Source: an uncultured Candidatus Pelagibacter sp. (GTDB lineage Bacteria; Pseudomonadota; Alphaproteobacteria; Pelagibacterales; Pelagibacteraceae). From it: a stretch of 64,000 nt of DNA. The stretch covers positions 124,001 through 188,000 of the forward strand of contig NZ_CALSOW010000002.1 of assembly GCF_943788075.1 (NCBI RefSeq), given 5' to 3'. Both the position numbers and the translations under genes were made by a program. Each line of letters begins with the position of its first letter. Position 1 is the first letter of the stretch. The notes under the pieces are model-generated. The model was not told the origin of the DNA and ran no database searches. It saw only the letters and a list, made by a program, of their open reading frames with translations. Positions 1 through 9,314 of this stretch are shown piece by piece.

Positions 1-632
1 GGGACAATATACAAGTCATGGTCAATAAGAGTGTAAGTTTCGATAAAAAACATGGCAAAAATAGCAACTAATAATTTTCCAACTACAGCAGCAGGAACCA
101 AGTTCTTCTTTTTAGCTGATCTTATAGTTACAGCTCCAACTGCTAGACCTAAAGCAGTTATAAGCCCCAATAAATCTCCATAAATATTCCCTAATTGAAG
201 CGAGTCATAGAAAATATAAACAGCAGCAAAAAAAGTAATTCCTATTGCAATCCAGGTTTTACTATCGGGCATTTCTTTTAAAAAAATTGCACCTAAAATT
301 GCTGATAACATAGGTGCCATTGCGATCATGACCAATGTATTTGCAACATTGGTATTTTGAATTGAAACTACAAAGGTGATGTTAGTTATTGAAAAGGTTA
401 ATATATAAATTAGTCCATGGTGACCACTGGTAAACAGCATTTTGAAAAAGTTTGCTTTATAAATAATGAGCATTCCAATTAAGACTACAAAGAATGGAAT
501 AGCACCTCGATAAAAAACTAACCCCCAGGTGTCTACATTAGATAATCTAATAAATAAACTATCTGGGGTTATGAACATTACCGCAACAAAAGCTAACAAA
601 GATCCTTTTTTCTGATCTGATAAATCTTTCAT
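1..632 (-). CDS. EamA/DMT-family permease, 3' end cut by window edge
   Basis: A reverse-strand frame opens with ATG at 632 and stays open to base 1, giving about 210 residues of an incomplete protein. The N-terminus is MKDLSDQKKGSLLAFVAVMF, followed by repeated hydrophobic helices with the DMT-like segments FIRLSNVDTWGLVFYRGAIP and GAIFLKEMPDSKTWIAIG, typical of the ten-helix EamA fold. Members move small metabolites across the inner membrane; the substrate cannot be told from sequence. Its start shares the bases ATGA with the stop of gshB, so the two are probably co-transcribed. The family is clear, the substrate is not. Confidence 0.85.
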   Translation of the reverse strand, partial: MKDLSDQKKGSLLAFVAVMFITPDSLFIRLSNVDTWGLVFYRGAIPFFVVLIGMLIIYKANFFKMLFTSGHHGLIYILTFSITNITFVVSIQNTNVANTLVMIAMAPMLSAILGAIFLKEMPDSKTWIAIGITFFAAVYIFYDSLQLGNIYGDLLGLITALGLAVGAVTIRSAKKKNLVPAAVVGKLLVAIFAMFFIETYTLIDHDLYIV

Positions 633-1555
633 GCTTTTAATTCTTTCCAAAAAGTTTTTGCAAGATTAATTCCTGATAAATCATACAGTGTCTTTAATCC
701 GGTAGGGGAAGTTACATTAATATCTCCATTTAATTTTTCATCAATAAAATCAATACCAGCAAAAAAAATATTTTCTTTTTTAAGATCTTTGGCAATTAAT
801 TTTGAGATTTTATTTTCTGTATTAGTCAATTTAATATTAATTGGTATTGCTCCTTTACTCATGTTACTTAAAAAAGATCCCTGTTTTGGAACTCTAGATA
901 TTGCTCCACATACTTTACCATTTATTAAAAACACTCTTTTATCTCCTCTGCTTATTTTAGGTAAAAATTTTTGACACATAATATGATCATGTTTTTTTAT
1001 AAATTGATTGATTAATTTTAAATTAAATTTATCTAAAAGTTGAATATCATTTCCGCTATAACTATGAATAGGCTTTAAAATTACTTTTTTATTTGTTTTA
1101 AAAAATTTTTTAATCTCACTAATATTTTGAGTAAAAATAGTACTTGGCATATACTTTTGATATCTAACTGAATATAATTTCTCAGAAACATTTCTAATTG
1201 ATGTGGGGTTATTTAAAATCTTCACTTTATCTTTAATAGTATCTAAAATGTAAGTTGCTGAGATATACTCAAGATTAAACGGAGGATCTTGACGAATTAA
1301 AATAAATTTACATTTTGTAAGCTCAAGTTTTTGTTTTCTTAAAATTTTATAAAATTTTTTATTTTTATAGTTAAATTTAATAAAAAATCCTGAAGCAATT
1401 ACCTTTGAATTAATTACCGATAAGTCTTTAGGGTCATAATAAAATATTTTGTAGTTTTTATTCTGAATTTCTTGAGCAAGAAAAACACTGGTATCTGTTG
1501 TAGGGTTTAATTTTGTGGGGTTATTTCCTTGAACAGCAACAATTTTACTTATCAT
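629..1555 (-). CDS. gshB: Glutathione synthetase
   Basis: Joins gamma-glutamylcysteine and glycine using ATP to make glutathione in the cytoplasm. The protein of about 308 residues fits the family (E. coli about 316). Visible hallmarks are RQDPPFNLEYISATYILDT near residues 88-105, the ATP-grasp core with LKPIHSYSGNDI, and the C-terminal NVTSPTGLKTLYDLSGINLA that binds metal and substrate. A GTG at 1564 is also in frame, but ATG at 1555 is preferred because it starts directly on the conserved first strand (MISKIVAVQG). It overlaps the 3' end of gshA by 11 bp, so both steps of glutathione synthesis sit in one operon. Confidence 0.93.
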   Translation of the reverse strand: MISKIVAVQGNNPTKLNPTTDTSVFLAQEIQNKNYKIFYYDPKDLSVINSKVIASGFFIKFNYKNKKFYKILRKQKLELTKCKFILIRQDPPFNLEYISATYILDTIKDKVKILNNPTSIRNVSEKLYSVRYQKYMPSTIFTQNISEIKKFFKTNKKVILKPIHSYSGNDIQLLDKFNLKLINQFIKKHDHIMCQKFLPKISRGDKRVFLINGKVCGAISRVPKQGSFLSNMSKGAIPINIKLTNTENKISKLIAKDLKKENIFFAGIDFIDEKLNGDINVTSPTGLKTLYDLSGINLAKTFWKELKA

Positions 1556-2840
1556 ATAATTCACTTAAATCTTCAGTTTTAGAAAATTTACTGATCATAT
1601 CATCTGCGTTAGTTGTTTTGTTATCAATCACTTTTTGTAAGTGATTTAAAAATACAGTTTCGTCTTTTCCATGCTTGTTAAGTATTTCTCTGTTTTCTAG
1701 CCCTTTTTTTGATAAATTTAATAGGGTTGATGACCAATAAAGAAGATCTTTACCCATTAATTGAGTATTAAAACCTTTCTTAGGAGCTTCAAAGTAAGCA
1801 TTAATAATTTTATCTGCATCCCAATCAGAAACTAGTTCATGAACCTCATCTAAATTTCCATACAACATCCCAATATTAAAAGCAGGACCAGCACACAAAC
1901 AATCCCACCCACATGTATCCATAGATCTAAGCTCAATATATTTTTTTAGTCTATTTTCAGTAAAGATTGTACTTAAGTGAGTAGTTAAGTCATTTTCAGT
2001 AGGTAATCGGTTAGATATTTCATCAATTTTACCATCCATAAAATCTTTAAAAGTATATTTTTGACCTGAAATATAAGTATCATCGTTCTGTATGAATAAA
2101 ATTGGGAAATTTATTACAAATTCTGCATATTTTTCAAAATTTAATTCTTCAAAAAATAATTTAGGTAGACCACCTCTGGAAGTATTTTGCCAAACTTTTG
2201 ATCGATAAGATAAATATCCACTATTTTTTTTTTCAACTATCGAAGAGTTTGCAAATAAAGCAATTGAAATTGGAACAATAGAGTTAACTATTTTAAACTT
2301 TTTTATAAAATCTTGCTCAGAATTATAATCAATATTTAACTGCGTCCCACAAGTTCGATACATCATGTCTAGACTTAATTCACCCCCTAAAGGCATATCT
2401 TTAGTCATCAGTTCATATCTTTGTTTAGGATTGTTAGGAATTTCATCTAATTTTGATATTGGATCAAACCCTGCGCTGACTATATTGATATCTAATTTTT
2501 TAGTAACTTGTTTTAACTCAAACAAATAATCCTGTGACTCTGCGCAAGCTTCATGAATGTGATTGAGTTTCTCTCCTGATAATTCTATTTGGTTTCCAGG
2601 CTCTAGAGTAATATTTTTGCCCCCTTTATTTAATCCTATTATATTTTCTTTTTCTAAAATTGGATTCCAGCCAAATTCTAAAAGGGCTGCAAACATATCT
2701 TTTACTTTTGTATAATTAATTCTTTTATTGTCTTGATTATTGAAAAGAAACTTTTCATGTTCAATTCCTATTCTAAAATCTTTTGTGTTTTTTATGCCAG
2801 ATTCAAAATATTCAATTATTTGTTCTTTAGAATTAATCAT
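1545..2840 (-). CDS. gshA: Glutamate-cysteine ligase, plant/alphaproteobacterial type
   Basis: Catalyses the first, rate-limiting step of glutathione synthesis, ATP-dependent coupling of glutamate to cysteine. The 431-residue protein carries RIGIEHEKFLF near residues 23-33, the glutamate/metal motif of the GCS2 class, and MYRTCGTQLNIDY in mid-protein, which is typical of the plant-like class used by alphaproteobacteria and unlike the E. coli class. It directly precedes gshB, giving a compact two-gene glutathione operon. The start ATG at 2840 lies 30 bp downstream of the HD-domain gene. Confidence 0.93.
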   Translation of the reverse strand: MINSKEQIIEYFESGIKNTKDFRIGIEHEKFLFNNQDNKRINYTKVKDMFAALLEFGWNPILEKENIIGLNKGGKNITLEPGNQIELSGEKLNHIHEACAESQDYLFELKQVTKKLDINIVSAGFDPISKLDEIPNNPKQRYELMTKDMPLGGELSLDMMYRTCGTQLNIDYNSEQDFIKKFKIVNSIVPISIALFANSSIVEKKNSGYLSYRSKVWQNTSRGGLPKLFFEELNFEKYAEFVINFPILFIQNDDTYISGQKYTFKDFMDGKIDEISNRLPTENDLTTHLSTIFTENRLKKYIELRSMDTCGWDCLCAGPAFNIGMLYGNLDEVHELVSDWDADKIINAYFEAPKKGFNTQLMGKDLLYWSSTLLNLSKKGLENREILNKHGKDETVFLNHLQKVIDNKTTNADDMISKFSKTEDLSELYDK

Positions 2841-2870
2841 AGATGTTTAGATAGTATCTTATTTTAGAAA

Positions 2871-3428
2871 TTAAAGATAATAATATGGGGTTTTAGAAAA
2901 AATTCTTCTAACCATTGGTGAAAACTCATCTAAACTCATACTTTTATAATTTGGATCAAAAGAAGACTGATCATAATTTTCACAAAAGTTAATAGTTGCC
3001 TGATAATGTTCGTGATCTCTAAATTTATCTCTAGCATTTCTGTCTCCTCCTAAATGATGAGCACTGTAATAAGTTTGAAATAACCCATGATGCTGAATAA
3101 TCCAATAAGTTCTTTCAGAAACATAAGGTCTTAGTATTGAAGCTGCATACTGAGAATGGTTCATTGGAGCTAAATCATCCCCGATATCATGTAATAAAGT
3201 GGCTACAACCATTTCTTCATTCTCACCATTTTTATAAGCTCGAGTTGCTGCTTGCAAAGAATGCTCTAGTCTTGTTATTTGATAACCTTCTAGCGTGGTT
3301 GTTTGAGAAGCTAAATATTTTATTATTCTATCAGCAGTCTGTCTTTCAAAACTTTTTTCATATTTTTCTAAGAGTTGGTAATCTTCTTTAGTCCCATTCT
3401 TCATTTCTGTGAAATTTACTTTTTTCAT
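2871..3428 (-). CDS. HD-domain protein, PhnZ/TmpB-like
   Basis: A 185-residue HD-domain protein. Visible metal ligands are H56 (ITRLEHSLQA), the HD pair H80-D81 (ATLLHDIGDD), H91 and H113/H114 (IIQHHGLF). The segment LEHSLQAATRAYKNG and the following LLHDIG resemble the phosphonate oxygenase PhnZ more than ordinary HD phosphohydrolases. However, the PhnZ Y-x-x-E pair that precedes this segment appears here as L-E-G-Y (residues 46-49), so the active-site lid is not conserved. Hydrolase or mixed-valent diiron oxygenase are both possible. It sits between purF and gshA on the same strand, 2 bp after purF, so co-transcription with purF is likely. No specific function is assigned. Confidence 0.75.
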   Translation of the reverse strand: MKKVNFTEMKNGTKEDYQLLEKYEKSFERQTADRIIKYLASQTTTLEGYQITRLEHSLQAATRAYKNGENEEMVVATLLHDIGDDLAPMNHSQYAASILRPYVSERTYWIIQHHGLFQTYYSAHHLGGDRNARDKFRDHEHYQATINFCENYDQSSFDPNYKSMSLDEFSPMVRRIFSKTPYYYL

Positions 3429-3430
3429 TA

Positions 3431-4912
3431 CTAATTATTAGAAGCGGTGCTTAATAAAGATAATTGGGTAATTTTATTATCTCCAAGTTCATCAATAGGT
3501 TTTACAGGATAATCACCTGTAAAATAATGATCAGTTAGTTGAGGATAAGTTTCATTTCTATTTTCAAAGCCAATAGCTTTATATAGTCCATTAAGAGATA
3601 AAAATTTTAAGGATTTTGCTCCAATATATTCACAAATTTCATCATTTGATTTATTTGCGGCCAACAATTCTTTTTTTGTTGGTGTATCAACTCCATAAAA
3701 ATCTGGATATCTAATTTCAGGGCATGCAATTTTAACATGAACTTCTTTGGCGCCTGCATCATATAACATTTTAACAATTTTGTGAGAAGTAGTTCCTCTA
3801 ACTAACGAGTCGTCAATTAATATAATCTTTTTATTTTTAATGGTTGTTTGGTTTGCATTTAATTTTAATTTAACTCCTAGACTTCTGATTTTTTGACTAG
3901 GTTCAATAAAAGTTCGACCTACATAATGATTTCTTATCAAGCCATGTTCATAATTCATCTTTAAATGTTGAGCAAACCCAAGAGCTGCAGCGTTACCACT
4001 ATCTGGAACTGGAACAACTATATCTGCATCAACATCATTTTCTTTAGCAAGTTCTGCTCCGATATTTTTTCGATGTTCATAAGCTGTTTTGTTATCAAGT
4101 ATGCTATCTGGTCTTGCAAAATATATATATTCAAAAACACATGGCCTTACTTTTTTTGGAGGAAATGGTTTAATACTTTCTAACTTATCATTTTCAATTA
4201 GAACTATCTCTCCATTTTCAACATCTCTTATAAATTTCGCTCCAATTATATCCAGTGCACATGTTTCTGAGGCAAGAACATAACTATTTCCAAGTTTACC
4301 AATTACAAGCGGTCTAATTCCATAGGGGTCTCTAACACCAATTAGAGAATTTTGTGTCAGCATAACTAAGGCGTAACCACCTTGAATTTGAAATATTGCA
4401 TCAACAACTTTGTCTATTGTTTTAGGTCTTTTAGATTTTGCAATTAATTGAACTATTGTTTCAGTGTCCGATGTTGTGTAGAAAATAGCTCCATCTTCAA
4501 CTAACTTATTTCTTAAAGAAATCGAATTAGTTAAATTTCCGTTATGAGCAACTCCAATACCACCTGCATTAGTATCTGCAAAAAATGGCTGGATATTTCT
4601 TAGAGTGTTTTCACCAGTTGTACTATATCTATTATGCCCAATTGCATAATTTCCTTTAAGTTTTTCAAGCACTTTTTCTTTATTGAAATTATCACCAACT
4701 AAACCAAATCTTTTCTCAGAATAATATTTTTCACCATCAAAAGTAACTATTCCACAACCTTCTTGACCTCGATGTTGAAGTGCATGAAGACCAAGCGCCG
4801 TTAATGCTGAGGCATCTTTTGCATTACTTACACCAAAAACACCACATTCTTCTTTTAATTTTGGATCAAAGTTCTTTAATTTTTTCTTTAGAATCTTGAT
4901 ATGTTTTTTCAT
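3431..4912 (-). CDS. purF: Amidophosphoribosyltransferase
   Basis: First committed enzyme of purine synthesis, transferring glutamine amide nitrogen to PRPP. The 493-residue protein has the N-terminal glutamine amidotransferase domain with nucleophile C23 in EECGVFGV after a 22-residue lysine-rich leader, HRGQEG at 48-53, IGHNRYST at 91-98, and the C-terminal phosphoribosyltransferase domain with PRPP loop IILIDDSLVRGTTS at 363-376. The only ATG that keeps the catalytic Cys lies inside cvpA, giving a 47-bp overlap with that gene. No GTG or TTG alternative exists between the ATG and C23. Following cvpA is the usual alphaproteobacterial order. Confidence 0.96.
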   Translation of the reverse strand: MKKHIKILKKKLKNFDPKLKEECGVFGVSNAKDASALTALGLHALQHRGQEGCGIVTFDGEKYYSEKRFGLVGDNFNKEKVLEKLKGNYAIGHNRYSTTGENTLRNIQPFFADTNAGGIGVAHNGNLTNSISLRNKLVEDGAIFYTTSDTETIVQLIAKSKRPKTIDKVVDAIFQIQGGYALVMLTQNSLIGVRDPYGIRPLVIGKLGNSYVLASETCALDIIGAKFIRDVENGEIVLIENDKLESIKPFPPKKVRPCVFEYIYFARPDSILDNKTAYEHRKNIGAELAKENDVDADIVVPVPDSGNAAALGFAQHLKMNYEHGLIRNHYVGRTFIEPSQKIRSLGVKLKLNANQTTIKNKKIILIDDSLVRGTTSHKIVKMLYDAGAKEVHVKIACPEIRYPDFYGVDTPTKKELLAANKSNDEICEYIGAKSLKFLSLNGLYKAIGFENRNETYPQLTDHYFTGDYPVKPIDELGDNKITQLSLLSTASNN

Positions 4913-5411
4913 TAGGAAATTCTTTTATGAGATAATTACTACCTTTTTCAAGGTAAGGAAAGACGTATGATTGCTCTAAATTTATAGGCCATTTATCATA
5001 ATTATAGACAATATGAATTCCAGCAAAGACACAAACACCAACAATATATGCTTTAATAAACCCAAAAAAGAATCCAAACGTTTTGTCAAGCCCACCAATG
5101 CCAGTGTAGCTGATTGCTTTGCTGATTCCTTTATTAATTAGTAGCACTAAAAATATAACTACTACAAAAATAGTGATGTTAAGCCCTATGTCGAGAATGT
5201 ATTCACTATCAATTATATCCTTAAAATAAGGTTTAACTCTAGGAAATAAAATTAAAGTAATCACATAAGCTAAAATCCATTTAGCCATGGAAAGAATACT
5301 TAGTACAAAGCCTTTGCTATAACATTGTATTAAAGATAAAATTGTTACCACAACATATAAAAAATCAATTACTGATATTTCATTAAAAAAGTCTTGAAAT
5401 GTATTTAGCAT
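4866..5411 (-). CDS. cvpA: CvpA-family inner membrane protein
   Basis: A 181-residue protein with four predicted hydrophobic segments, at about residues 17-35, 42-60, 75-95 and 105-125, and the family pattern of a short N-terminal stretch followed by FSKGFVLSILSMAKWILAY-like sequence (here CYSKGFVLSILSMAKWILAY). CvpA proteins are needed for colicin V production in E. coli and for envelope integrity; the biochemical role is not settled. Position directly upstream of purF, with which it overlaps, is the conserved arrangement and supports the call. Only 5 bp separate it from the RND exporter. Confidence 0.88.
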   Translation of the reverse strand: MLNTFQDFFNEISVIDFLYVVVTILSLIQCYSKGFVLSILSMAKWILAYVITLILFPRVKPYFKDIIDSEYILDIGLNITIFVVVIFLVLLINKGISKAISYTGIGGLDKTFGFFFGFIKAYIVGVCVFAGIHIVYNYDKWPINLEQSYVFPYLEKGSNYLIKEFPNEKTYQDSKEKIKEL

Positions 5412-5416
5412 CTAGA

Positions 5417-7807
5417 TCATTTACCAAAAGGTTTTACAGTTAAGATTAAAGCAGGTAATAAAGTCAAAACAGATATCATTGCAAGCAACATTGCTATACC
5501 TGTAAATACTCCAAAATAAATTGTTGGGATAAACTTTGATAAAACTAAAATTGAAAAACCAAAGACAATAGTGATAGATGTATTTAATATAGCAACTCCA
5601 ACAGTTGAGTGACATTTTTTTAAAGTTTTGTTGTAATCTTTTATCTTACTGAATTCTTCTTTAAATCTGTAAATATAATGAATGCTATTATCTACCGCTA
5701 TTCCAATAGTTATTGCTGCAATAGTGATTGTCATCATATCTAATGGAATACCAAGAAGACCAATAATTCCTAAAATAAAAAATGCTGCAATAAAATTTGG
5801 AACAACACCAATTAAGGATAACTTGATATTTCTAAATAAAATTATAAACATTGAAAGAATTCCAATCATTACTAGCCCTAACGTTAAAATTTGAGATTTA
5901 AACAAGCTTTGTAATAAATTATTAAATAAAATCAAAACACCAGCTAATTTATATTCATTTTCTTTTAATCCTATTTTATTTTTTAAATCAAAATTTATTT
6001 TATTAATTAATTCGTTTCTTCTTAAGTTTTCTTGTGAGTCAATAATTCTTAAACTTACCCTGGCTTCATTATCTTCAATGGATAAATATGGATCAATTAT
6101 TTCGGTTTTGATACTTTCTGGAATTTTAGAATACAAAACTCCCATCTCAAGAGTGCCAAGAGGCTTATTATTATTGAGCTGTGTTGCAACTTCAATAATT
6201 GATGAAAAAGATAGAACTTTGCCCACTTGTGGAAGATTGTCTAAATAATTGTGAACTGAAGCTATTTTATCGATTTTATCTTTAGTAAACCAATATTTTT
6301 CATCATTCTCATCTTCATCATCACCCCAATCTTCAAACTCATCATCCTCTGCTGTTGTTTCTTTATTTTCAGTTACAGGAAACTTTAAGATAACTTCAAG
6401 TGGGGTAGTGCCACCCAATTCTTCATCAATAAGTTTCATTCCCTTATAAATCTCAGTATTTTTATTAAAGTAATTAATGAAGCTATTTTCTACTTCAAGT
6501 TTACTAATTCCAACTACACTTAAAATAACAATAATTCCAGTTACTCCAAAAATTGTAGTTTTGTTATTCAAAGAAAGTAGACCTAAAAAACTTGTGATAC
6601 TAGAGTCTTGTTCTTTTATAAGTTCCATATTTTTTGTTGGAGCAAAATTTAAAAGAGTTGGAAGAAGAGTAAAAGTAATAACAAATGATGTGATTAAGCC
6701 AAAAGTCATCATCCAACCAAAATCTATAATTGGTTTAATTCCACTAAAAATTAAAGATAAAAAAGCAAATACAGTTGTAAAGACTGTATATAAAATAGGC
6801 CAAAACATTTTATTTGTAGTAAGGGATATAATTTCAAAATTATTTTTAGCAGGAAAATCTTTTTTTAATTGAAGAAAACGAGTGCTCATATGAATATTCA
6901 TTGCCATTGTTAATATGAGCATTAATGCAATAAAGTTAGAAGAGATAACTGTTACCTTCCAACCAAGAATTCCAAGCAAACCCATCATAATTACAACTGA
7001 AAATAAGCAACTACTAATTGGAACAATGACCCAAATTAATTTTCTAAAAACAAACCATAAAGTTGCAATAATGAATAAAAGAACCCCTAAACCAAAAACT
7101 ATAATGTCACTTTTAATAAATGTCATCATGTCATCAGCTATCATTGGAATTCCTCCAAGATAGATTTTACCTACATCTCCATAACTTTTGATAACTTGTC
7201 TTATCTCTAATATATTTTCATGATTTTGTTTTTTTATTTTATCTTTGTGAGACTCTATTTCTGATTTTGATAAATTTTCAATATTTTCTAATTTTATATT
7301 CTCTTTAATATTAACAATAATTCCACTCGTATTTCCATTTTCACTAATTACAAAATTTCTAAAAACTGGACTATTTAGAATTTCTTTAAATCCGCGATTT
7401 TTATCAACCCCTTCATCTTTTAAAGTTTTAAAGCTTTCCAATCTTTCTTGTAACGGTGCGTCTGAATTGCTTAAAAGAGGTACATCTAAAAGTGTAATTA
7501 CACTGTGAACCCAATTTAGACTTTGAATTTTGTATTTTAAACTTAAAAGATTGTTAATAGAGTTATCAGTAACCATCCCCTCATTTGGAGTATAGGTTAG
7601 AATTAAAAAATCTTTTGAGCCATATCTCTCTGTTACTTCTTTTAAATAGGCTAAATCAGGGTCACCCTCTATCAATAGTGTTTCTGAAGATGCATCTAAC
7701 CTGAAATCCTTCGAATAATAGCCAAAGCTTAATATCGCAATAACAAGTAAAATAAATACTATTTTAGGGTTTTTCAGAACTCTATTTTGATACAATTGAG
7801 CAAACAT
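5417..7807 (-). CDS. RND-superfamily exporter (MMPL/HAE3 type)
   Basis: A 796-residue inner membrane protein with the two-repeat RND design: TM1 near 12-30, a large periplasmic loop, five helices at about 234-390, then TM7 near 418-435, a second loop, and a final helix group at about 630-790. Segments such as SDIIVFGLGVLLFIIATLW and LDMMTITIAAITIGIAVDNS match COG1033-type predicted exporters, related to hopanoid/lipid RND pumps rather than tripartite drug pumps. No membrane-fusion or outer-membrane partner lies next to it. An unusually acidic stretch lies at about residues 483-503 in the second loop. Substrate unknown. Confidence 0.88.
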   Translation of the reverse strand: MFAQLYQNRVLKNPKIVFILLVIAILSFGYYSKDFRLDASSETLLIEGDPDLAYLKEVTERYGSKDFLILTYTPNEGMVTDNSINNLLSLKYKIQSLNWVHSVITLLDVPLLSNSDAPLQERLESFKTLKDEGVDKNRGFKEILNSPVFRNFVISENGNTSGIIVNIKENIKLENIENLSKSEIESHKDKIKKQNHENILEIRQVIKSYGDVGKIYLGGIPMIADDMMTFIKSDIIVFGLGVLLFIIATLWFVFRKLIWVIVPISSCLFSVVIMMGLLGILGWKVTVISSNFIALMLILTMAMNIHMSTRFLQLKKDFPAKNNFEIISLTTNKMFWPILYTVFTTVFAFLSLIFSGIKPIIDFGWMMTFGLITSFVITFTLLPTLLNFAPTKNMELIKEQDSSITSFLGLLSLNNKTTIFGVTGIIVILSVVGISKLEVENSFINYFNKNTEIYKGMKLIDEELGGTTPLEVILKFPVTENKETTAEDDEFEDWGDDEDENDEKYWFTKDKIDKIASVHNYLDNLPQVGKVLSFSSIIEVATQLNNNKPLGTLEMGVLYSKIPESIKTEIIDPYLSIEDNEARVSLRIIDSQENLRRNELINKINFDLKNKIGLKENEYKLAGVLILFNNLLQSLFKSQILTLGLVMIGILSMFIILFRNIKLSLIGVVPNFIAAFFILGIIGLLGIPLDMMTITIAAITIGIAVDNSIHYIYRFKEEFSKIKDYNKTLKKCHSTVGVAILNTSITIVFGFSILVLSKFIPTIYFGVFTGIAMLLAMISVLTLLPALILTVKPFGK

Positions 7808-7827
7808 CAGCTCTTTTATATTGGAAT

Positions 7828-9246
7828 TTAATTAATTTGAGTATCTTTAAATTTAGTAAATCTCTCTTCAAACTCAAGAGTTACATTACCTATTGGGCCG
7901 TGTCGTTGTTTCCCAATTATAATTTGAGCTAAGTGAGCAACTTCATTCATTTTTGCTTGCCATTCTGCATGTTCAACCGTTGCTTCTCTTGGTTCTTTTC
8001 TTTGTAAATAATATCCTTCTCTATAAACAAACATAACAACATCCGCATCTTGTTCTATCGAACCAGATTCTCTTAAATCAGACAATTGAGGTTTGTGGTC
8101 ATCTCTTTGTTCAACTTGTCTTGAAAGCTGTGATAGAGCTACAACTGGCACTCCAAGTTCTTTAGCAATTGCTTTTAGTCCTTGGGTAATTTGCGAGATC
8201 TCTTGAACTCTACCATCTTTATTAAATGTTGTTCCCCTCATTAATTGAATATAATCAACCACAATCATATCTAGACCAAACAATCTTTTAATTCGTCTAG
8301 CTCTGTTACTCATTGCAGCAATACTAATTGCAGGTGTTTCATCAATATACAATGGAAGTTCAGCTATATTTTTTGAAGTTTCTAAAAATTTGTCAAATTG
8401 TTCGTCTGAAATTCTTCCTCTTCTTATATCGTTTGAGCTTATTCTTGCTTGTTCTGAAATAATTCTCGTAGATAATTGTTCTGAAGACATCTCCAATGAA
8501 AAGAAGGCAATTGATGATTTTTTTCCACTGTCTTGTAATTTTTGTGCAGCATTAAAAGCAATGTTTGTTGCAAGAGATGTTTTACCCATTGAAGGACGTC
8601 CAGCAATAATAATTAAATCTGATTGGTGAAGACCACCAAGTTTATCATCTAAATCTCTAAGTCCTGTTGGAACACCAACAATACCTTCCTCATTTTTATA
8701 TGCAGCAGATGCCATTTCTATGGTTTGTTTCATAGCTTCATCAAATTTAACTAATGAAGAATTAAAAGAACCTTTTTCTGCTAAATCAAAAAGTAGTCTT
8801 TCTGAATTTTCAATAATAGTTTGACCATTAGTATCTAGCTCATTTAATTTTGCACTATCAATAGTTTGCTCTGAAATTTTGATTAATTCGCGTCTAACAA
8901 ACATATCATAGATTATTTTTGAGTATTCAACAGCTTGGCGTACTGATGTGGAAAATTTTGTAATCTTGACTAGGTATTCAGGAACATTTAAATCATCTTT
9001 TTCATCTTCAAAATAATTTTTAAGTGTAATTGGATTTGCAAGCATTCCTTTGTAAACTAAACTTTCAATAGCTTCAAAAATTTTTTGATGCATTGGATCG
9101 TAAAAATTTATACTGGAAATTATTGTGCTAATTTCATCAAATATATCATTACTAACTAGTATGGAACCGATAACAGCTTGTTCTGCTTCAATATTATTAG
9201 GTAATTCTTTAAACTGATCTTTAACGATACTTAGATTGTTTTCCAT
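7828..9246 (-). CDS. dnaB: Replicative DNA helicase DnaB
   Basis: Hexameric helicase that unwinds the replication fork. At 472 residues it has normal family length. The N-terminal domain begins with NNIEAEQAVIGSIL at about 17-30. The RecA-like domain has Walker A GRPSMGKTS at 216-224, Walker B region MIVVDYIQLM, and C-terminal LSDLRESGSIEQDADVV. No intein or insertion is visible. It follows rpsF-rpsR-rplI on the same strand, the common bacterial order, with a 68-bp AT-rich gap before rplI in which no structure stands out. Confidence 0.97.
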   Translation of the reverse strand: MENNLSIVKDQFKELPNNIEAEQAVIGSILVSNDIFDEISTIISSINFYDPMHQKIFEAIESLVYKGMLANPITLKNYFEDEKDDLNVPEYLVKITKFSTSVRQAVEYSKIIYDMFVRRELIKISEQTIDSAKLNELDTNGQTIIENSERLLFDLAEKGSFNSSLVKFDEAMKQTIEMASAAYKNEEGIVGVPTGLRDLDDKLGGLHQSDLIIIAGRPSMGKTSLATNIAFNAAQKLQDSGKKSSIAFFSLEMSSEQLSTRIISEQARISSNDIRRGRISDEQFDKFLETSKNIAELPLYIDETPAISIAAMSNRARRIKRLFGLDMIVVDYIQLMRGTTFNKDGRVQEISQITQGLKAIAKELGVPVVALSQLSRQVEQRDDHKPQLSDLRESGSIEQDADVVMFVYREGYYLQRKEPREATVEHAEWQAKMNEVAHLAQIIIGKQRHGPIGNVTLEFEERFTKFKDTQIN

Positions 9247-9314
9247 AAATAGTAATTTACAGAATTAATATTTAAATAAAATTAATAATAAAGGCTGGGG
9301 AAAAGAATGTATAA

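Noticed and set aside
6477-6872. 131-codon open frame on the forward strand inside the RND exporter
   Set aside because: It is antisense to a strongly supported gene, has no family features and no ribosome site, and reflects the codon bias of the opposite strand.
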